From the NCBI RefSeq assembly GCF_014204415.1, contig NZ_JACHLE010000007.1, forward strand, positions 1 to 64,000: 64,000 nucleotides of DNA, in the 5' to 3' direction. Below the pieces are notes generated by a model. That model did no database searches and was not told the origin of the DNA. It worked only from the letters and a program-made list of their open reading frames with translations. The position numbers were made by a program, and so were the translations under genes. Source of the stretch: Chryseobacterium defluvii. GTDB taxonomy: Bacteria; Bacteroidota; Bacteroidia; Flavobacteriales; Weeksellaceae. This document shows, piece after piece, positions 1-8,111 of this stretch. Every line of letters begins with the position of its first letter. The first letter of the stretch is position 1.

Positions 1-2
1 AG

Positions 3-35
3 TTGATGATCGAAATTGATGAAAAGAAAATTTAA
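3..35 (+). other. possible 3' end of a truncated + strand gene
   Basis: A reading frame open from the window edge runs through LMIEIDEKKI and stops with TAA at 33-35. It could be the tail of a gene that starts outside the window. Ten codons are too few to assign a function or even to be sure it is coding. The stretch 36-165 holds no gene; 85-107 contains a TTTGTCATTCTGA-type fragment also seen in other spacers of this window. Confidence 0.2.
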
Positions 36-165
36 AAATTGAACAAAAATCCTAAACGCTAAATATGAGATGCTTTCTGTTTGTCATTCTGAAAGAATCC
101 AGGCATAGACATAGTATTAAGCTGATGATGCAGTTTGCTTATTCTTAAATTGAAATAGTAAAAAA

Positions 166-186
166 GCCTTACTGTTTCAGTAAGGC
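166..186 (-). terminator. intrinsic terminator of the carboxyltransferase gene
   Basis: A perfect 9-bp stem, GCCTTACTG at 166-174 with CAGTAAGGC at 178-186, has a 3-nt loop. Read on the minus strand it is followed by a T run (165-161). It lies 30 bp past the stop codon of the acyl-CoA carboxyltransferase gene. Confidence 0.8.
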
Positions 187-215
187 GATGTTATAGTGAA
201 AAGAACTTTATACTA

Positions 216-1844
216 TCATACCTGAATTACCCCCAGATTAAATTTTTCCGTAATTGGTGAGTGATTAGCTGCTTCAATACCCATTGAGATCCATTTTCGT
301 GTATCAATAGGATTAATAATAGCATCTGTCCATAATCTGGCAGCAGCATAGGTAGCTTCGGTTTGTTTTTGATATCTTTTAGAGATAGTATCCAATATCT
401 CGTTATGTTCTTCTTCAGAGATCTCTTTACCTTGTTTTTTTAATGTAGATTCTTGAATTTGTGCCAGAACCTTAGCTGCCTGTGCACCTCCCATTACCGC
501 CAGGTCAGCCCAAGGCCAGGCTACGATTAATCTCGGATCGTAGGCTTTTCCACACATGGCATAGTTTCCGGCTCCATAAGAGTTTCCTGTAATGATCGTA
601 AACTTTGGAACAACAGAATTGGAGACAGCATTTACCATTTTTGCACCGTCTTTAATGATCCCTCCATGTTCGGATTTTGAACCTACCATAAATCCGGTAA
701 CATCCTGTAAAAAGATCAAAGGGATCTTCCTCTGATTACAGTTCGCAATAAACCTTGTTGCTTTATCTGCAGAATCTGAGTATATTACTCCACCAAACTG
801 CATTTCTCCTTTTCCGCTTTTCACCAGTTTTCTCTGATTGGCTACGATCCCTACAGACCATCCGTCAATTCTGGCGGTGGCACAAATAATGCTTTTACCA
901 TAATCCGGCTTATATTCATCATATTCGGAGTGATCAACCAGGCATTTTATGATCTCATACGTATCATATTGTTCTGCTCTGGAAGCAGGCATTATTCCAA
1001 ATATATGATCGGGATTTTCTTTGGGCGGGAAGCTTTCAATTCTGTCAAAACCCGCTTTTTCAGTACTTCCGATAGATTTCATGATATTTTTAATTCTATC
1101 CAGAGCGTCTTTATCATCCTTGGCTTTATAATCCGTAACACCTGAAATGGAGCAATGTGTTGTTGCTCCCCCCAATGTTTCATTATCTATGCTTTCTCCT
1201 ATTGCGGCTTTTACCAGATAACTTCCTGCCAGGAAAATGGAACCTGTTTTGTCTACGATCATTGCTTCATCGCTCATAATGGGCAGATAGGCACCTCCTG
1301 CCACGCAGCTTCCCATCACAGCAGAGATCTGGACAATTCCCATGGAACTCATTTTAGCATTATTCCTGAAAATTCTTCCGAAATGTTCTTTATCAGGAAA
1401 AATTTCATCCTGCATAGGAAGGTAAACACCGGCGGAATCTACTAAATAAATAATAGGAAGTTTGTTTTCCATGGCAATCTCCTGGGCTCTCAGGTTTTTC
1501 TTTCCTGTGATCGGAAACCAGGCTCCGGCTTTTACCGAAGCATCATTGGCCACTACAATACATTGTCTTCCGGAAACATAGCCTATAACTATCACAACCC
1601 CTCCGCTTGGGCAGCCACCATGTTCCTGGTACATTTCATAGCCTGCAAATGCACCAATTTCTATGGAATCTGAATCCTTGTCGAGAAGATATTCGATTCT
1701 TTCTCTTGCTGTCATCTTTCCCTCTTCACGGAGCTTCTGAAGTCTTTTTTCTCCACCTCCTTTTTTGATATCGGCAAGCAATCGATTGAGTTCGGATAGT
1801 TTTAATCTGTTTTGATCTTCTCTTTTGTTGAATTCAATGTCCAT
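216..1844 (-). CDS. acyl-CoA carboxylase carboxyltransferase (beta) subunit
   Basis: This 542-residue protein is the carboxyltransferase subunit of a biotin-dependent acyl-CoA carboxylase. It moves carboxyl from carboxybiotin to an acyl-CoA such as methylcrotonyl-CoA or propionyl-CoA in the cytosol. It has two crotonase-like halves. The N-terminal half carries KMTARERIEYLLD and GGAYLPIMSDEAMIVD; the C-terminal half carries GGVIYSDSADKATRFI, then FLQDVTGFMVG and GNSYGAGNYAMCG, which in the family form the acyl-CoA pocket and oxyanion holes. SIFLAGSYLVKAAIGE and the overall pattern recall 3-methylcrotonyl-CoA carboxylase beta (leucine degradation) more than propionyl-CoA carboxylase; that choice is inference. 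No biotin carboxylase subunit lies beside it here. A near-consensus -7 box (TATCTTTA on the minus strand, 1873-1866) lies upstream and a clear terminator downstream, so it looks monocistronic. Confidence 0.93.
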   Translation of the reverse strand: MDIEFNKREDQNRLKLSELNRLLADIKKGGGEKRLQKLREEGKMTARERIEYLLDKDSDSIEIGAFAGYEMYQEHGGCPSGGVVIVIGYVSGRQCIVVANDASVKAGAWFPITGKKNLRAQEIAMENKLPIIYLVDSAGVYLPMQDEIFPDKEHFGRIFRNNAKMSSMGIVQISAVMGSCVAGGAYLPIMSDEAMIVDKTGSIFLAGSYLVKAAIGESIDNETLGGATTHCSISGVTDYKAKDDKDALDRIKNIMKSIGSTEKAGFDRIESFPPKENPDHIFGIMPASRAEQYDTYEIIKCLVDHSEYDEYKPDYGKSIICATARIDGWSVGIVANQRKLVKSGKGEMQFGGVIYSDSADKATRFIANCNQRKIPLIFLQDVTGFMVGSKSEHGGIIKDGAKMVNAVSNSVVPKFTIITGNSYGAGNYAMCGKAYDPRLIVAWPWADLAVMGGAQAAKVLAQIQESTLKKQGKEISEEEHNEILDTISKRYQKQTEATYAAARLWTDAIINPIDTRKWISMGIEAANHSPITEKFNLGVIQV

Positions 1845-1985
1845 AAAATTTCAATTTTTTACGCCTAAAGATACTATTTTTAAAAGGAATTTAAATTGAA
1901 ATAAAACAATTGTTTAATTTATTGGTTCTCAGAAATTTGTGAAATATTTAACAAAAAAATATTTTCAAATAATTGATATTTTTTC

Positions 1986-2110
1986 TAACTTTACACTAGA
2001 GTAATAGGGAACATATTCTCTATGGAAGATACTCTAAGTTCCTAGTTTATTTTTTTAATAGTTTATTATTTGAAGGCCCTGAACGTTGAATAAACTTTCA
2101 GGGTTTTTTA
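1986..2110 (+). ncRNA. candidate small structured RNA with own promoter and terminator
   Basis: This is a 379-bp spacer with no ORF. A near-consensus -7 box, TAACTTTA (1986-1993), precedes a foldable segment. An outer helix pairs ACTAGAGTA (1995-2003) with TACTCTAAGT (2030-2039) with one bulge. An inner hairpin pairs ATAGGGAA (2004-2011) with TTCTCTAT (2016-2023), all eight pairs with one G-U, around loop CATA, followed by unpaired GGAAGA. A strong terminator hairpin follows at 2077-2109. Together these suggest a transcript of about 110 nt. It could be a 6S-like or unnamed RNA, or the leader of the transporter gene; I cannot assign a family by eye. Confidence 0.4.
2077..2109 (+). terminator. 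intrinsic terminator before the EamA transporter gene
   Basis: CCCTGAA (2077-2083) pairs with TTCAGGG (2097-2103). An inner GTT/AAC extension follows after one mismatch, and six T residues follow the stem. No + strand ORF precedes it, so it must end a non-coding transcript or read-through from upstream. Confidence 0.75.
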
Positions 2111-2188
2111 TTTCTTTGAAAGCCTCATCATGTTGAATATTGATGACATCTTTTATATATTTTTATAAGGTTTTGTAAAAGCTATTTG

Positions 2189-2197
2189 TAAATTTGC
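2189..2197 (+). promoter_or_regulatory. -7 promoter box for the EamA transporter gene
   Basis: TAAATTTGC matches the Bacteroidota -7 consensus TANNTTTG followed by C. It overlaps an upstream in-frame TTG at 2194, so that codon cannot be the start; the ATG at 2224 is preferred. No good -33 element is visible. Confidence 0.6.
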
Positions 2198-2223
2198 GTC
2201 TTACCATTCAAAGAGTAGGGAGT

Positions 2224-3102
2224 ATGCATAAATTGGCACTTTTCAGGCTGCATTTAATTGTTTTTTTGTGGGGATTTACTGCAATTTTGGGAAAACTGAT
2301 CCATGCTAATGCCCATATCCTTGTATTTTACAGAATGCTGTTTGCTGCTGTCTTTTTATTCATATTCATCAGGATTTATAAAAAGGATAGTATAAAGGTT
2401 TCCAAAAAGCTCTTTTTTCAGTTGGCAGCGATTGGACTGGCTATGACGCTTCACTGGTTCTGTTTTTTCTACTCTATTAAAGTTTCCAATGTTTCCATAG
2501 CCTTAAGCTGTTTATCATTATCTACGCTCTTTGCTTCCATACTGGAGCCTGTTATTTTTAAAAGGAAGATAGATATTTCTGAGGTTATCATGGGAGTGGT
2601 TATTGTAGCATGCATCCTTTTGATCTTTAAAACAGAGTTTCAATATAAGGAAGGGATCTTTTACGGAATATTATGCGCTGTGTTCGGAACCTTATTTTCT
2701 GTTTTCAATGGAAAAATATATGGGAAGACCAGCTCCGGAAACATTATTTTTTATGAAATTTTCTGTGGTTGGGGTATTTTATTACTGTTTTATTTGCTGA
2801 CGGGGCAAATTTTTCAGATGAATGAAATAAACTATAGGGATTTGGCGTTAATATGTGTATTGGCGAGCATTTTCACCGCTTTTCCCATGTTGGAATCCGT
2901 GAAATTAATGAAATATATTTCGCCTTTTACACTAATTTTAACAGTTAATTTAGAACCGGTTTACGGAATTATACTAGCTTTTTTTATCTTTGGGGAATCA
3001 GAACATATGAGCCCTATATTTTATATAGCATCAGCCGTTATGATATTGGCCATTATTGTCAATGGACTGATAAAAGCTAAAAAACAAAAAAACTTGAATT
3101 AA
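2224..3102 (+). CDS. EamA/DMT-family membrane transporter
   Basis: This 292-residue inner-membrane protein has about ten hydrophobic segments arranged as two EamA repeats, the layout of the drug/metabolite transporter superfamily. The first repeat begins MHKLALFRLHLIVFLWGFTA, and the second ends with LEPVYGIILAFFIFGE, a typical EamA motif. Such proteins move small metabolites or amino acids; the substrate cannot be read from sequence. The start is ATG 2224, because the promoter box covers the upstream TTG. It lies 13 bp before the PorV-like gene and may be co-transcribed with it. Confidence 0.85.
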   Translation: MHKLALFRLHLIVFLWGFTAILGKLIHANAHILVFYRMLFAAVFLFIFIRIYKKDSIKVSKKLFFQLAAIGLAMTLHWFCFFYSIKVSNVSIALSCLSLSTLFASILEPVIFKRKIDISEVIMGVVIVACILLIFKTEFQYKEGIFYGILCAVFGTLFSVFNGKIYGKTSSGNIIFYEIFCGWGILLLFYLLTGQIFQMNEINYRDLALICVLASIFTAFPMLESVKLMKYISPFTLILTVNLEPVYGIILAFFIFGESEHMSPIFYIASAVMILAIIVNGLIKAKKQKNLN

Positions 3103-3115
3103 GCATCAATATGAT

Positions 3116-4198
3116 ATGATGAAAAAATATTTTTTACTTGTATTTTCCTTTCTGTTTGGATTGTCACAATCCCAGATCATCAGAAAATATTCCAATGAAT
3201 TTTTAAATATAGGAGCCGGAGCCAGAGGTTTGGGTATGGGCGGTGCTGTCATTTCCAATCAGGACGATGTGTATTCTCCTATGTGGAATCCGGCGGGTTT
3301 AATGTCCATTGAAAGGGACTGGCAGGGTGCAGCCATGCACGCCGAATATTTTGAGTCTATTGCCAAATATGATTATCTGGCCTATGCCAAAACACTGGAA
3401 ACAGGAGTATTCGGGATTTCTGTGGTAAGGCTGGGAGTTGATAATATTTTGAATACCACACAGATGATCGACTCTGAAGGGAATATCGATTATGATAAGA
3501 TTACCAAATTTTCCCAGTCGGATTATGCCGCTATACTTTCCTATGCCTTCAATCCGGGAGGAAATCCTAAGCTGGATGTAGGGGTGAATGCAAAAATTGT
3601 TTATAGAAATGTGGGGAAATTTGCAAGCGGATATGGATTCGGTTTTGATGTGGGAGCTATTTATAAAGCAGATAACGGATGGAAATTCGGGGGAATGCTT
3701 CGTGATGCGACCACTACGGTCAACTTCTGGAGTATCAATGAGGATGAGCTTTCTACAGTGGTAAATGGTGAAGAATTTAACCCTGCCCCGAAAGACAAAA
3801 TGGAGCTTACTATGCCTAAGCTGAATGTAGGTGCAAGTAAGCTATTTGAAATCAATAACAGTATGTATCTATTGCCTGAAGCGGGTTTGAATGTAGATTT
3901 TGCAAAAACAGCGGCATTGATCTCAACAGATTTTGCCAGTATTACCCCTTATGCCGGAGCTGAATTCGGATATCAGAAAATGATCTTTGTGAGATTGGGG
4001 GTTAACAGGTTCCAGTCCATTACCGATATAGAAGACCTGAAAAGAAAAGTTTCGTTTCAGCCCAGTGCGGGTATCGGGATAAGATACAGAGGACTTACTT
4101 TAGACTATGCCATTACCAATTCGGGGATAGGCGGTTCTAATTTCTATTCCAATTTCTTCTCCCTGAAACTGGATATGGGAATGTTTAGAAATGATTAA
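3116..4198 (+). CDS. PorV/PorQ-family outer membrane protein (PorV2-like)
   Basis: This 360-residue protein has a signal peptide (MMKKYFLLVFSFLFGLSQSQ) followed by a PorV-type beta-barrel. The N-terminal motif FLNIGAGARGLGMGGA and the pattern SPMWNPAGL are the hallmark of the PorV/PorQ family. PorV shuttles or anchors cargo of the type IX secretion system at the outer membrane; family members outside the porU-porV locus are often called PorV2. The barrel continues to a C-terminal strand ending in FFSLKLDMGMF. There is no PorU beside it, so this is probably an accessory copy. It is followed 20 bp later by a secreted protein of unknown function, likely in the same operon. Confidence 0.85.
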   Translation: MMKKYFLLVFSFLFGLSQSQIIRKYSNEFLNIGAGARGLGMGGAVISNQDDVYSPMWNPAGLMSIERDWQGAAMHAEYFESIAKYDYLAYAKTLETGVFGISVVRLGVDNILNTTQMIDSEGNIDYDKITKFSQSDYAAILSYAFNPGGNPKLDVGVNAKIVYRNVGKFASGYGFGFDVGAIYKADNGWKFGGMLRDATTTVNFWSINEDELSTVVNGEEFNPAPKDKMELTMPKLNVGASKLFEINNSMYLLPEAGLNVDFAKTAALISTDFASITPYAGAEFGYQKMIFVRLGVNRFQSITDIEDLKRKVSFQPSAGIGIRYRGLTLDYAITNSGIGGSNFYSNFFSLKLDMGMFRND

Positions 4199-4218
4199 TC
4201 TATATTTATAAAGGTTTA

Positions 4219-4989
4219 ATGAATACTTCCATGAAAAAGCTACTGACCCTTATTTCTGTTATTGGCCTGGTAATGGTTTCCGGACAAAAGATCTCCGATT
4301 ATAAATATGTATCGGTTCCTGATTATTTCCCGACATTTAAAGCAGATTATGATTTAAAAAATGCTCTTACAAAGCTTTTGAAAGGGAAAAAATATGCCAT
4401 ACTTCCTGGGGATAGGCAGCAATGGTCTTCTGAAGCAAAACAAAACCCGTGCAATGTCCTTCATGCAGATATCATCAATGACAGCGGATTTTTAAGGAAT
4501 AAAGTCACATTACAGTTGAAGGATTGTAATAATAAAGTTGTACTTACTTCCAAAGGAAGTTCCAGTATTAAAGAATATATAGAAGGATACCAGGATGCTC
4601 TGAAGCAGTCTTTAGTTGCCGTTCCTGTTTCCAATCCAGTTGAGATCACTAATACGACGGTAACGCAAACAGAAACGATAGAGACGGAAACAGTGAATGA
4701 AGTGAAAGAAACATCTTCAGTTTCTTCCGTTGAGAAAAAAGCTGAAAGATATACTAACGGTAAGCTTAATCTGCAAAAAATACAGATAGATAACAGCCAG
4801 TTTATCCTTGCAGACTCTAATAGCTCTGTTCCGTATGCGACTTTTAAGGCCACTACAAAGAAAGATGTTTTCAGGGTGAAATTGGCCAATGGTGATTCAA
4901 CTATCGGATATTATGAAAAAGGAAATATAGTGGTTGAGATCCCGCAATCCAATGGAGAATATGCCAAAGAAGTTTTTTCCGGAAAATAA
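4219..4989 (+). CDS. secreted protein of unknown function
   Basis: This is a 256-residue protein that I do not recognise. The N-terminus is a signal peptide (ISVIGLVMVSGQ, cut probably after SG). An in-frame ATG at 4231 would give a more usual MKKLLTLI start and is equally possible. Residues about 25-130 form a small alpha/beta-looking domain with two cysteines (NPCNV, KDCNN) that may form a disulphide. Residues 140-175 are a Thr/Glu/Val-rich linker, followed by a C-terminal beta-rich stretch. Its position 20 bp behind the PorV-like gene suggests joint expression and an envelope role. That is inference only. Confidence 0.75.
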   Translation: MNTSMKKLLTLISVIGLVMVSGQKISDYKYVSVPDYFPTFKADYDLKNALTKLLKGKKYAILPGDRQQWSSEAKQNPCNVLHADIINDSGFLRNKVTLQLKDCNNKVVLTSKGSSSIKEYIEGYQDALKQSLVAVPVSNPVEITNTTVTQTETIETETVNEVKETSSVSSVEKKAERYTNGKLNLQKIQIDNSQFILADSNSSVPYATFKATTKKDVFRVKLANGDSTIGYYEKGNIVVEIPQSNGEYAKEVFSGK

Positions 4990-5020
4990 AACTGTTTATT
5001 CAGTATAAAATATAAAATAG

Positions 5021-5036
5021 GCTTTCCTCGGAGAGC
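5021..5036 (+). terminator. weak terminator hairpin after the PorV-like operon
   Basis: GCTTTC (5021-5026) pairs with GAGAGC (5031-5036) with one G-U pair and loop CTCG, followed by ATATTTTGTTT. It is short, but it is placed 31 bp after the last stop codon. Confidence 0.35.
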
Positions 5037-5159
5037 ATATTTTGTTTAACAAAACTTTATATTTTAGGTTTCTTTTTTTTGCAAATCAAAATTATGCACT
5101 GAGTTTGTCATTCCGGCAGGAATCTAAACAGTATTGAGATCTTTGAATGTGTTGAACTT

Positions 5160-5276
5160 ATACCATTTTATCTTTGAAATTACTTTTATGAAAAATTTGC
5201 TTGTTGAGGATTTCGGCGCGGCGGCAAAGCCGCCGCGCCGAAATCCTTTATAGTATTTTCAAAGGCAAAATGGTAT
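5160..5276. repeat. MITE/REP-like element with GC-rich hairpin, copy 1
   Basis: The 117-bp element is bounded by perfect 10-bp inverted ends, ATACCATTTT (5160-5169) and AAAATGGTAT (5267-5276). Similarity between the ends continues imperfectly for about 25 bp. The core is a perfect 18-bp stem, GGATTTCGGCGCGGCGGC (5208-5225) with its complement at 5229-5246, around an AAA loop. This is striking in such AT-rich DNA. A second copy is at 13223-13336. It sits between the 3' ends of convergent genes (unknown secreted protein and uvrC). The rest of the spacer 4990-5327 holds a weak terminator and a GTTTGTCATTCCGG fragment at 5103-5116. Confidence 0.85.
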
Positions 5277-5327
5277 TAAAAGTTTAATGGATGATTATCA
5301 ATAGATAAACAAAATTTAAGAAGAATC

Positions 5328-7124
5328 TTAGTTGGCATTATTAAAAAAATCATGAATAATTTTTGCCCTGCTTTTCCCGATAATCTCCTCTAAGGTCTCT
5401 AAATTAGCTTCTTTTATCCTTTTTACAGACTTTAATTTAGATAAAAGCAGCTCAATGGTCTTTTCGCCTACTCCGGCAATATCATCTAATTCAGATTTTA
5501 TGGTAGAATTGGTTCTTCTCGTTCTGTGATGCTTTACCCCAAAACGGTGCGCTTCATCGCGGACCCTCTGCAATACTTTTAAAGTTTCGGATTTCTTATC
5601 CAGATATAATGGGATAGAGTCTTCCGGAAAATAAATTTCTTCCAGTCTTTTGGCAATACCGATCACGGTGATCTTACCATACAGACCCAATAGTTTTAGG
5701 CTCTTAACGGCGGATGATAACTGCCCTTTTCCACCATCTATTAAGATAAGCTGCGGAAGACTTTCACCTTCATCTATCATTCTCTTATAACGGCGGAAGA
5801 TCGCTTCTTCCATAGTGGCAAAATCATTAGGCCCGTCTACCGTTTTCGGGTGAAAGATCCTGTAGTCCGCTTTGCTTGGCTTTCCGTCTTTGAAGACAAC
5901 ACAGGCGGAAACCGGATTCGTTCCCTGGATATTGGAGTTGTCAAAACCTTCAATATGTCTTGGTTCAACGGGCATTCTCAGCAATTTCTGCATTTCGGCC
6001 ATGATCCTGGTGGTGTGCCTTTCCGGATCCACGATCTGTACCTGCTTTAATTTTTCAAGACGGTATTCTTTGGCATTTTTTTCGGAAAGCTCTACAATCC
6101 TTTTTTTATCGCCTACTTTGGGAACTATAAGCTTTACATTAGGGATCTCTACGGATAAATGGAAAGGTAGTAGTACTTCTTTTGAGTCGGACCCGAACTT
6201 CTGGCGGATCTCGATAAGGGCTTCTTCCAGAATGTCTTCATCTGTTTCCTCAAGGATCTTTTTGATCTCCGTGGTGAAGCTCTGAATAATGTTTCCATTC
6301 CTGATCTTAAAGAAGTTGATATAGGCTGCTGTTTCATCACTCGTCATTCCAAAGACATCCACATCATCTATATTGGGGTTAACGACTGTATTTTTAGCCT
6401 GATAATCTTCAAGGATATCCAGCCTTTCCTTAACCGTCTGGGCATCTTCAAACTGAAGATTGGAAGCATATTTCATCATCTGCCCCACCAGGTAATCTTT
6501 TGCTTTCCGGAAGTCCCCTTTGATGATCCCGCGGATAGCATCTATCTTTTCATTATATTCCTCTTTGCTTTCAAGCCCTTCACATGGCCCGCCGCAGTTT
6601 TTAATATGATATTCCAGGCAGACTTTGTATTTTCCTTCCGCAATTTTATTGGGCGAAAGGTTTAAATTACAGGTCCTGAGCTTATAAATATGTTTGATGG
6701 TATCTAATAAGACCTTTGCAGGACGCACTTTTGCATACGGTCCGTAATATTCCGAGCCGTCTTTGATCACCGTTCTGGTAAGGAAAATCCTCGGAAACTC
6801 TTCATTTTTTATACAGATCCAGGGATACGTTTTGTCGTCCTTCAGCATAACGTTATAAAACGGCTGATGCTCTTTTATCAGGTTGTTTTCCAGTAAAAGC
6901 GCATCATATTCACTGTTGACGATAGTAGTTTCCAGCCGCTGGATCTTACCCACCATTATTCTGATCCTGTATCCGGAAAGATTTTTATTGAAATAGGACA
7001 GAACCCTTTTCTTCAGGTTTTTGGCTTTCCCGACATACAAAAGCTGCTCATTCTTATCATAATAACGATAAACGCCCGGTTCTGAAGGTAAAGTTTTAAG
7101 TTGTAATTCTAAAGAAGGATTCAT
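5328..7124 (-). CDS. uvrC: excinuclease ABC subunit C
   Basis: UvrC makes both incisions in nucleotide excision repair after recruitment by UvrB. The 598-residue length is normal. The N-terminal GIY-YIG nuclease shows GVY (17-19), YVGKAKNLKKR (30-40) and the catalytic Glu of DALLLENNLIK (about residue 79). Cys152, 169, 177 and 181 form the cysteine cluster reported to hold a 4Fe-4S centre in UvrC. A UVR helix for UvrB contact follows (FEDAQTVKERLDILEDY). The C-terminal RNase H-like nuclease starts at GFDNSNIQGTNPVSACV and ends with tandem HhH motifs (DDIAGVGEKTIELLLSKL). The start is ATG at 7124, only 4 nt from a perfect -7 box, so the mRNA may be leaderless. Confidence 0.97.
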   Translation of the reverse strand: MNPSLELQLKTLPSEPGVYRYYDKNEQLLYVGKAKNLKKRVLSYFNKNLSGYRIRIMVGKIQRLETTIVNSEYDALLLENNLIKEHQPFYNVMLKDDKTYPWICIKNEEFPRIFLTRTVIKDGSEYYGPYAKVRPAKVLLDTIKHIYKLRTCNLNLSPNKIAEGKYKVCLEYHIKNCGGPCEGLESKEEYNEKIDAIRGIIKGDFRKAKDYLVGQMMKYASNLQFEDAQTVKERLDILEDYQAKNTVVNPNIDDVDVFGMTSDETAAYINFFKIRNGNIIQSFTTEIKKILEETDEDILEEALIEIRQKFGSDSKEVLLPFHLSVEIPNVKLIVPKVGDKKRIVELSEKNAKEYRLEKLKQVQIVDPERHTTRIMAEMQKLLRMPVEPRHIEGFDNSNIQGTNPVSACVVFKDGKPSKADYRIFHPKTVDGPNDFATMEEAIFRRYKRMIDEGESLPQLILIDGGKGQLSSAVKSLKLLGLYGKITVIGIAKRLEEIYFPEDSIPLYLDKKSETLKVLQRVRDEAHRFGVKHHRTRRTNSTIKSELDDIAGVGEKTIELLLSKLKSVKRIKEANLETLEEIIGKSRAKIIHDFFNNAN

Positions 7125-7128
7125 ATAA

Positions 7129-7136
7129 CAAAACTA
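7129..7136 (-). promoter_or_regulatory. -7 promoter box of uvrC
   Basis: The minus strand reads TAGTTTTG, a perfect TANNTTTG. The box ends 4 nt before the ATG of uvrC, which places the expected start of transcription at or next to the start codon. Confidence 0.6.
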
Positions 7137-7215
7137 CGGAATCCTGTTGTGATTTAAAAGAACAAAAAAGGCCGTAGAATTTTTCCACAGCCCTGAAAGT
7201 TTATATTTCGATATC

Positions 7216-7980
7216 TTATCCGTTGTTCATTATTGTGTATTCACTGATAAGAAAACTAAGGTAATCCCATTTTACAGAATTTTTAGGATATTTTTTCACG
7301 AATTCAGCATTGTCCCCGAAAAGGAAATCGTAGTTGTCTTCAAAATCATCTTTGTGAAGCCAAATGATCTTATCTCCTTTTTTTACATAATAAGATTTAA
7401 TGACACCACCGCCCAGCTGGGGAGAGCCCATTACGGAAAACCCTGTCGTTTCCTTGGCAAAAGGATCATAATACACAGATATAAGATCACTGAACTCCGG
7501 GTTGATGAGCTGCATCAGGAATTCCTTATCCTCTTTCTTATTTTTTAAAGAAACCGTCTGATTAATAAAATGGATGCGGTCGCTGGTTGTATTCTTGTTC
7601 AGTTTTTTGGTTCCGAAGTTTCGGATATTTCCCATGTACTTGGCTACTTTTGCAATTTTTTCGGCATTACTCGGGAAAACGTACATTTCATTTATCTGGT
7701 CAGCATTGAAAGTCGTGCTTTTTTTGGTTATGGTATCCTTGATGGATATGGCGTAGATCTGCCCTTTCTTGGTATCGATATCACTGCAGAAACCTTTATG
7801 AGTAGTTCCGTCTTTCAAAAGGATGGTTGAAGTTTTCTTGGGTGAAGGAGTGGAAAAACCTTCATTGAAAAGATAGGTTTCCATTTTTTTGATCTCGTCT
7901 TTGGAATATTTTACCTTATCCTGTGCAAAAGAAAATGTGCCTGCAAGGCAAAAGGCAAGCAATAAAGCTTTAAGTTTCAT
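7216..7980 (-). CDS. secreted protein of unknown function
   Basis: This is a 254-residue protein that I do not recognise. It starts with a clear signal peptide (MKLKALLLAFCLAGTFSFAQ, cut before DKVKY). The mature part has a beta-rich N-terminal section (STILLKDGTTHKGFCSDID) and then an alpha/beta section with many Lys, Phe and Tyr residues. There is no lipobox, membrane segment or catalytic motif. A near-consensus -7 box (TATTTTTA) can be seen on the minus strand upstream. It is followed by uvrC with about 90 bp between, so the two may or may not be co-transcribed. Confidence 0.75.
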   Translation of the reverse strand: MKLKALLLAFCLAGTFSFAQDKVKYSKDEIKKMETYLFNEGFSTPSPKKTSTILLKDGTTHKGFCSDIDTKKGQIYAISIKDTITKKSTTFNADQINEMYVFPSNAEKIAKVAKYMGNIRNFGTKKLNKNTTSDRIHFINQTVSLKNKKEDKEFLMQLINPEFSDLISVYYDPFAKETTGFSVMGSPQLGGGVIKSYYVKKGDKIIWLHKDDFEDNYDFLFGDNAEFVKKYPKNSVKWDYLSFLISEYTIMNNG

Positions 7981-8111
7981 GATTAATTGATTTTTATTTA
8001 TTAGCGGATAAAAATAGTAAATTAAATAACTTACCGGGAAAATAAATTCTGCATGGAAATTTGACTTTTACAATTATGGCTAAATGTGTAATTTTAAGCA
8101 AAATTTTAGAA

